64,000 nt of DNA, from the NCBI GenBank assembly GCA_008933765.1, contig WBUK01000005.1:1-64000 (forward strand), written 5' to 3'. Each line of letters starts with the position of its first letter. Positions within the stretch are counted from its first letter, which is position 1. The notes beneath the pieces are model-generated. The model searched no databases. It was given only the letters and a program-made list of their open reading frames with translations, and was not told the DNA's origin. Made by a program: the position numbers and the translations under genes. The stretch comes from Ignavibacteriaceae bacterium. GTDB taxonomy: Bacteria; Bacteroidota; Ignavibacteria; Ignavibacteriales; Ignavibacteriaceae. Of this stretch, positions 61,494-64,000 are shown piece by piece.

Positions 61494-61682
61494 GTTAAGC
61501 CGGCGGTTAATTGCTAAGTATATAAGCAACCAATATGCAGCCGGTTGATCGGATCATAGTCTCATATCCCGCTATCGGTTAAGCCGGCGGTTAATTGCTA
61601 AGTATATAAGCAACCAATATGCAGCCGGTTGATCGGATCATAGCCTCATATCCCGCTATCGGTTAAACCGGCAGTCAATTGC
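61494..61682. repeat. 84-bp tandem repeat, two full and one partial copy
   Basis: Copies at 61494-61577 and 61578-61661 differ at one base (TAGT versus TAGC). A third diverged partial copy covers about 61662-61682. Each unit contains GTTAAGCCGGCGGTTAATTG. They occupy the spacer between the convergent kinase and barrel-protein genes, which holds no gene from 61325 to 61738. Confidence 0.95.
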
Positions 61683-61738
61683 AAACTAACCAATTACCGA
61701 AAAACTAACGGTTAACTGCAAAAAGTGCAGTATGAGTT

Positions 61739-62272
61739 TTAGAGTTTAAACCTGATACCGGCGTTAATTCCGAGATAAGTTCCGGCACTTCCATCCGGTG
61801 ATGAACTGTCGTAGAACTTATGCCCCATCAGGTTGTATTTGGCATTGACATCTAAATCAATTTTGGGAGCCAAATCTGTTAAAATACCAACACCAATTGC
61901 GATATGATGTTTCGTTTCAGAAGAGCCGCCACCTGACATAATTCCCAACCCTGCACTTACTTCACCATAAGGACGCAGCGCAACCGGTGAAAAATAGTAT
62001 CTGGCGTTTGCAGTAATTGGCACCAAACTCAGAGCACTGGCGCCGGTAACCTTTGAACCAAATGAAAGGTAGCCCACCGTTGCCGACACTTCAACAACAG
62101 GTGTGGGGAAAATTAAAGTGGCGTGTGCACCAAAACCGGTGTTGTACCAATCACTAAAAGCGCCCATAGGAATGCCCGTACTTGCACCTACACCAAGTTT
62201 AAAGGTTGGCAACTGGCTGAAGGTTAATGGCGCAAAAAAGAGAACCAATAAAAGTAAATGAAATTTTTTCAT
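61739..62272 (-). CDS. Small outer-membrane beta-barrel protein
   Basis: A 177-residue protein with a signal peptide (HLLLLVLFFAPLTFSQ). The mature part has eight or so short strands separated by Gly-rich turns (FKLGVGASTGIPMGAF, VSATVGYLSFGSKVTG, PYGEVSAGLGIMSGG) and ends LGINAGIRFKL. This suits an OmpA/OmpW-like 8-strand barrel. No specific function can be read. Convergent with the kinase gene. Confidence 0.78.
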   Translation of the reverse strand: MKKFHLLLLVLFFAPLTFSQLPTFKLGVGASTGIPMGAFSDWYNTGFGAHATLIFPTPVVEVSATVGYLSFGSKVTGASALSLVPITANARYYFSPVALRPYGEVSAGLGIMSGGGSSETKHHIAIGVGILTDLAPKIDLDVNAKYNLMGHKFYDSSSPDGSAGTYLGINAGIRFKL

Positions 62273-62383
62273 TTTATCTCCGCGATTATTTGTAATTAAA
62301 TGAACAAACTTTACCTTTTCAAACTAAGGAAAAGATTTAATTTCAAATTACTGAATTATTACTGAATAAAAAAGAAAAAAAAT

Positions 62384-63508
62384 TTAGTTGCTTCTTGCTC
62401 TTTTGATCAGAATATTATAAACGGCTTTGAAAAAGTACTTTGTATCGGTTATAAAACCATACTTTTCAAATTGATGCAAATATCTTTTTTCGGACTCGAT
62501 TATCTCTTCGAGCGTTTTCGGCATGTCTGCATAGAATGGAGGGACTAACCCCGGCTTGTAGCGCATCCGCAACTCTCGGAGTTCGTCATCATAAAGGCTA
62601 AGGTAGTGTTTGCTAAGAGGGCGGACACCAACAAGCTTCAAATCACCTTTAAAGAAGTTGATGAACATAGGTAGTTCGTCAATCCAAAGTTTGCGCATGA
62701 TCCTGCCCCAGTAGGTGATTCTGAAATCGTCTTTTATTTTCCCGCCTTCCTGAAGTTTGTTTTTTTCGAACACATATTTCTGCAGATATTCAGAATATGG
62801 GTGCATAGTGCGGAATTTATAAACATGAATAACTTTTCCGTTCTTACCAATTCTGCGCATCTTAAAGAGTGGCCCGTAAGAAGGCTCTTCGTTGTATTCG
62901 GGTTCGGATATTTTTCTTACTGCGAAATAGGTTTGCTCGCTGTATTGTTTATAGTCAACTATATCAAAACCGCAGGAGACCAATCTTCCCAACATTTCAG
63001 TTAAAGAATAAACCCGGTTTGTACCGCCTGTGAGGAAATAGTAAATCTTCCGGGTTAGTTTAACTTTCGGGAAGACCCTGTGAAACATGAAATCAACAAA
63101 ATAAACCGGTGCGGCTATCCATTTCTTATATCTGTGGAAAATTCTGCGGCGGCGTTGCCCGAAAGTTTCAAAAGTCCCGACAAATATTCCATCCTCAGGA
63201 AGCTTTCGGTTGATGGCTTCAAAAAATTTATTCAAATATCTTACATGGTTCAGAGGGCGAATGTTAACAAAATCTGAGATTTCAGAATCTGAGATTGATT
63301 CAACATTAAACTTGGAAGAAGTATGTAAAACTTTTGTGCTTAAAGTGTTAAGATTGACCTGCTGACGAATAAATTCCAAAGCCTCGGCGCCAACTGTGTT
63401 AGCGATCCTATAATCGAGCATAAGATTTTCGAGCGGCATCCCATCCAGAACAGGCTGTGCTAATTCTTCAAATCTCATTCTTTTTCTCTTACGGGTCTTT
63501 GGAATCAT
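62384..63508 (-). CDS. Sugar transferase with a methyltransferase-like N-terminal half
   Basis: A 374-residue protein. The C-terminal half from about residue 215 is a bacterial sugar (undecaprenyl-phosphate phosphoglycosyl) transferase catalytic domain: RIGKNGKVIHVYKFRTMHPY, DDFRITYWGRIMRKLWIDEL, FFKGDLKLVGVRPLSKHYL, YKPGLVPPFYADMPKT. The usual N-terminal membrane hairpin before RIGKNG is missing. Instead residues about 75-210 (FFEAINRKLPEDGIFVGTFE, GGTNRVYSLTEMLGRLVSCG) resemble the second half of a SAM methyltransferase, without the SAM-binding glycine loop. The ATG lacks a clear ribosome site; an internal ATG at 63478 is possible. Confidence 0.82.
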   Translation of the reverse strand: MIPKTRKRKRMRFEELAQPVLDGMPLENLMLDYRIANTVGAEALEFIRQQVNLNTLSTKVLHTSSKFNVESISDSEISDFVNIRPLNHVRYLNKFFEAINRKLPEDGIFVGTFETFGQRRRRIFHRYKKWIAAPVYFVDFMFHRVFPKVKLTRKIYYFLTGGTNRVYSLTEMLGRLVSCGFDIVDYKQYSEQTYFAVRKISEPEYNEEPSYGPLFKMRRIGKNGKVIHVYKFRTMHPYSEYLQKYVFEKNKLQEGGKIKDDFRITYWGRIMRKLWIDELPMFINFFKGDLKLVGVRPLSKHYLSLYDDELRELRMRYKPGLVPPFYADMPKTLEEIIESEKRYLHQFEKYGFITDTKYFFKAVYNILIKRARSN

Positions 63509-64000
63509 GCTTGGTAAAATAATTATTAAAAAGATGTGCAGTCCGAAAAATAAATCTGCTTTTCATTGCACACCAATATAAACTTTCACCCTTAACGAAA
63601 GTTTGTTCAAAATCACATGAACTGAATCGGATTCTCGTTGTAAAAATCGAAAAAAGGGTTTCTCCTAAGAGAGACACGGGCAGAATGGCACCAGACAAAA
63701 GCATCACTACTTTCGATGAAAAACCCGGGGAAATACAGCCTATACTCTGTATTGGGTAACTGTTAAAATGATACACTGTCTGAAATATTAATTATTATAT
63801 TGCAAAAGTAATAAAATTTTGAAAAATTATCCAAATTTATTTGCACCATTCGTCGAAAATTTTTGACTTTACCGGTCGAAAGTTACCAAATTTATCGTGG
63901 TTGAGTTTCGTCCAAGCAACAGTTGGTTATAAGAAAACCGCTCGACGACTGCAATGCAAATGCAAGCAGGTTAAACCCTGCTTTCACCGTTAAACACCCC
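63509..64000. other. Upstream region of the sugar transferase; no gene seen
   Basis: An ORF on the minus strand (63489-63776) overlaps the transferase start and lacks a ribosome site, so I do not call it. A near-palindrome GTCGAAAATTTTTGAC is at about 63853, and AAGCAGG / CCTGCTT forms a hairpin near 63963-63983. The region is AT-rich and may hold the promoter. Confidence 0.4.

Noticed and set aside
63489-63776. Minus-strand ORF of 95 residues before the sugar transferase
   Set aside because: It overlaps the transferase start in another frame, has no ribosome site and no recognisable pattern.
1-64000. tRNA, rRNA, insertion sequence, prophage or integrase
   Set aside because: I looked for tRNA T-loop patterns, transposase or integrase motifs and terminal inverted repeats with target duplications and saw none.

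Overview
The window most resembles a chromosome of the Bacteroidota/Chlorobi/Ignavibacteria branch, probably Ignavibacteria-like. Four secreted proteins end in, or run into, a type IX-style C-terminal sorting domain of the NYPNPFNPST kind with the SGVYFYxL / KMxLxK tail typical of that group. Coding density is high, signal peptides are frequent, and some TTG starts have strong Shine-Dalgarno sites. I see no rRNA, tRNA, CRISPR array, transposase or phage gene. Assignments rest on reading motifs; no database search was run.

Layout. 1-7.5 kb (minus): a large sorted surface protein cut by the left edge, a TetR regulator, the agmatine-to-putrescine pair aguA/aguB, and two exported MORN-variant repeat proteins. 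7.8-19.5 kb (plus): a cell-envelope glycan block (glycosyltransferase with a very long disordered N-terminus, YfhO-type membrane protein, Wzx-type flippase, three methyltransferase-like proteins, a second glycosyltransferase, a GT9 heptosyltransferase and Kdo transferase waaA). 19.6-23.4 kb (minus): DinB-like protein, isoaspartyl peptidase/asparaginase, nitrilase, SpoU methyltransferase, DUF971. 23.5-25.1 kb: a sorted phosphodiester glycosidase. 25.3-37 kb: the least familiar stretch, with three paralogous membrane proteins (two with an SH3-like domain), a PEGA-repeat/formylglycine-enzyme-fold protein, a membrane-anchored discoidin-like protein, a small ORF, and two predicted outer-membrane or periplasmic proteins. 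37.4-40.6 kb: a phosphodiesterase, a small unknown, a stand-alone amidotransferase and a small membrane protein. 40.9-48 kb (minus): one tight operon with yjbQ-like gene, secreted GH13 amylase, PEGA/Omp28-like lipoprotein, sorted protein, TlpA thioredoxin and an outer-membrane protein. 48.3-52.2 kb (minus): rocD-ptsN-unknown-lgt-rlmB operon. 52.3-64 kb: small membrane protein, TlpA lipoprotein, cyclomaltodextrinase-like GH13, two lipoproteins, three-haem cytochrome c, large PAS histidine kinase with a degenerate receiver, barrel protein, and an unusual sugar transferase.

The strongest unexplained signal is a recurring kind of intergenic tandem duplication. At least nine intergenic sites hold two or three copies of an 18-84 bp unit, often with a period of 56-65 bp. 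In several the repeat carries the last codons and stop codon of the adjacent gene, so that a second gene end lies just downstream of the real one. A second candidate for something undescribed is the 25.3-37 kb envelope cluster.
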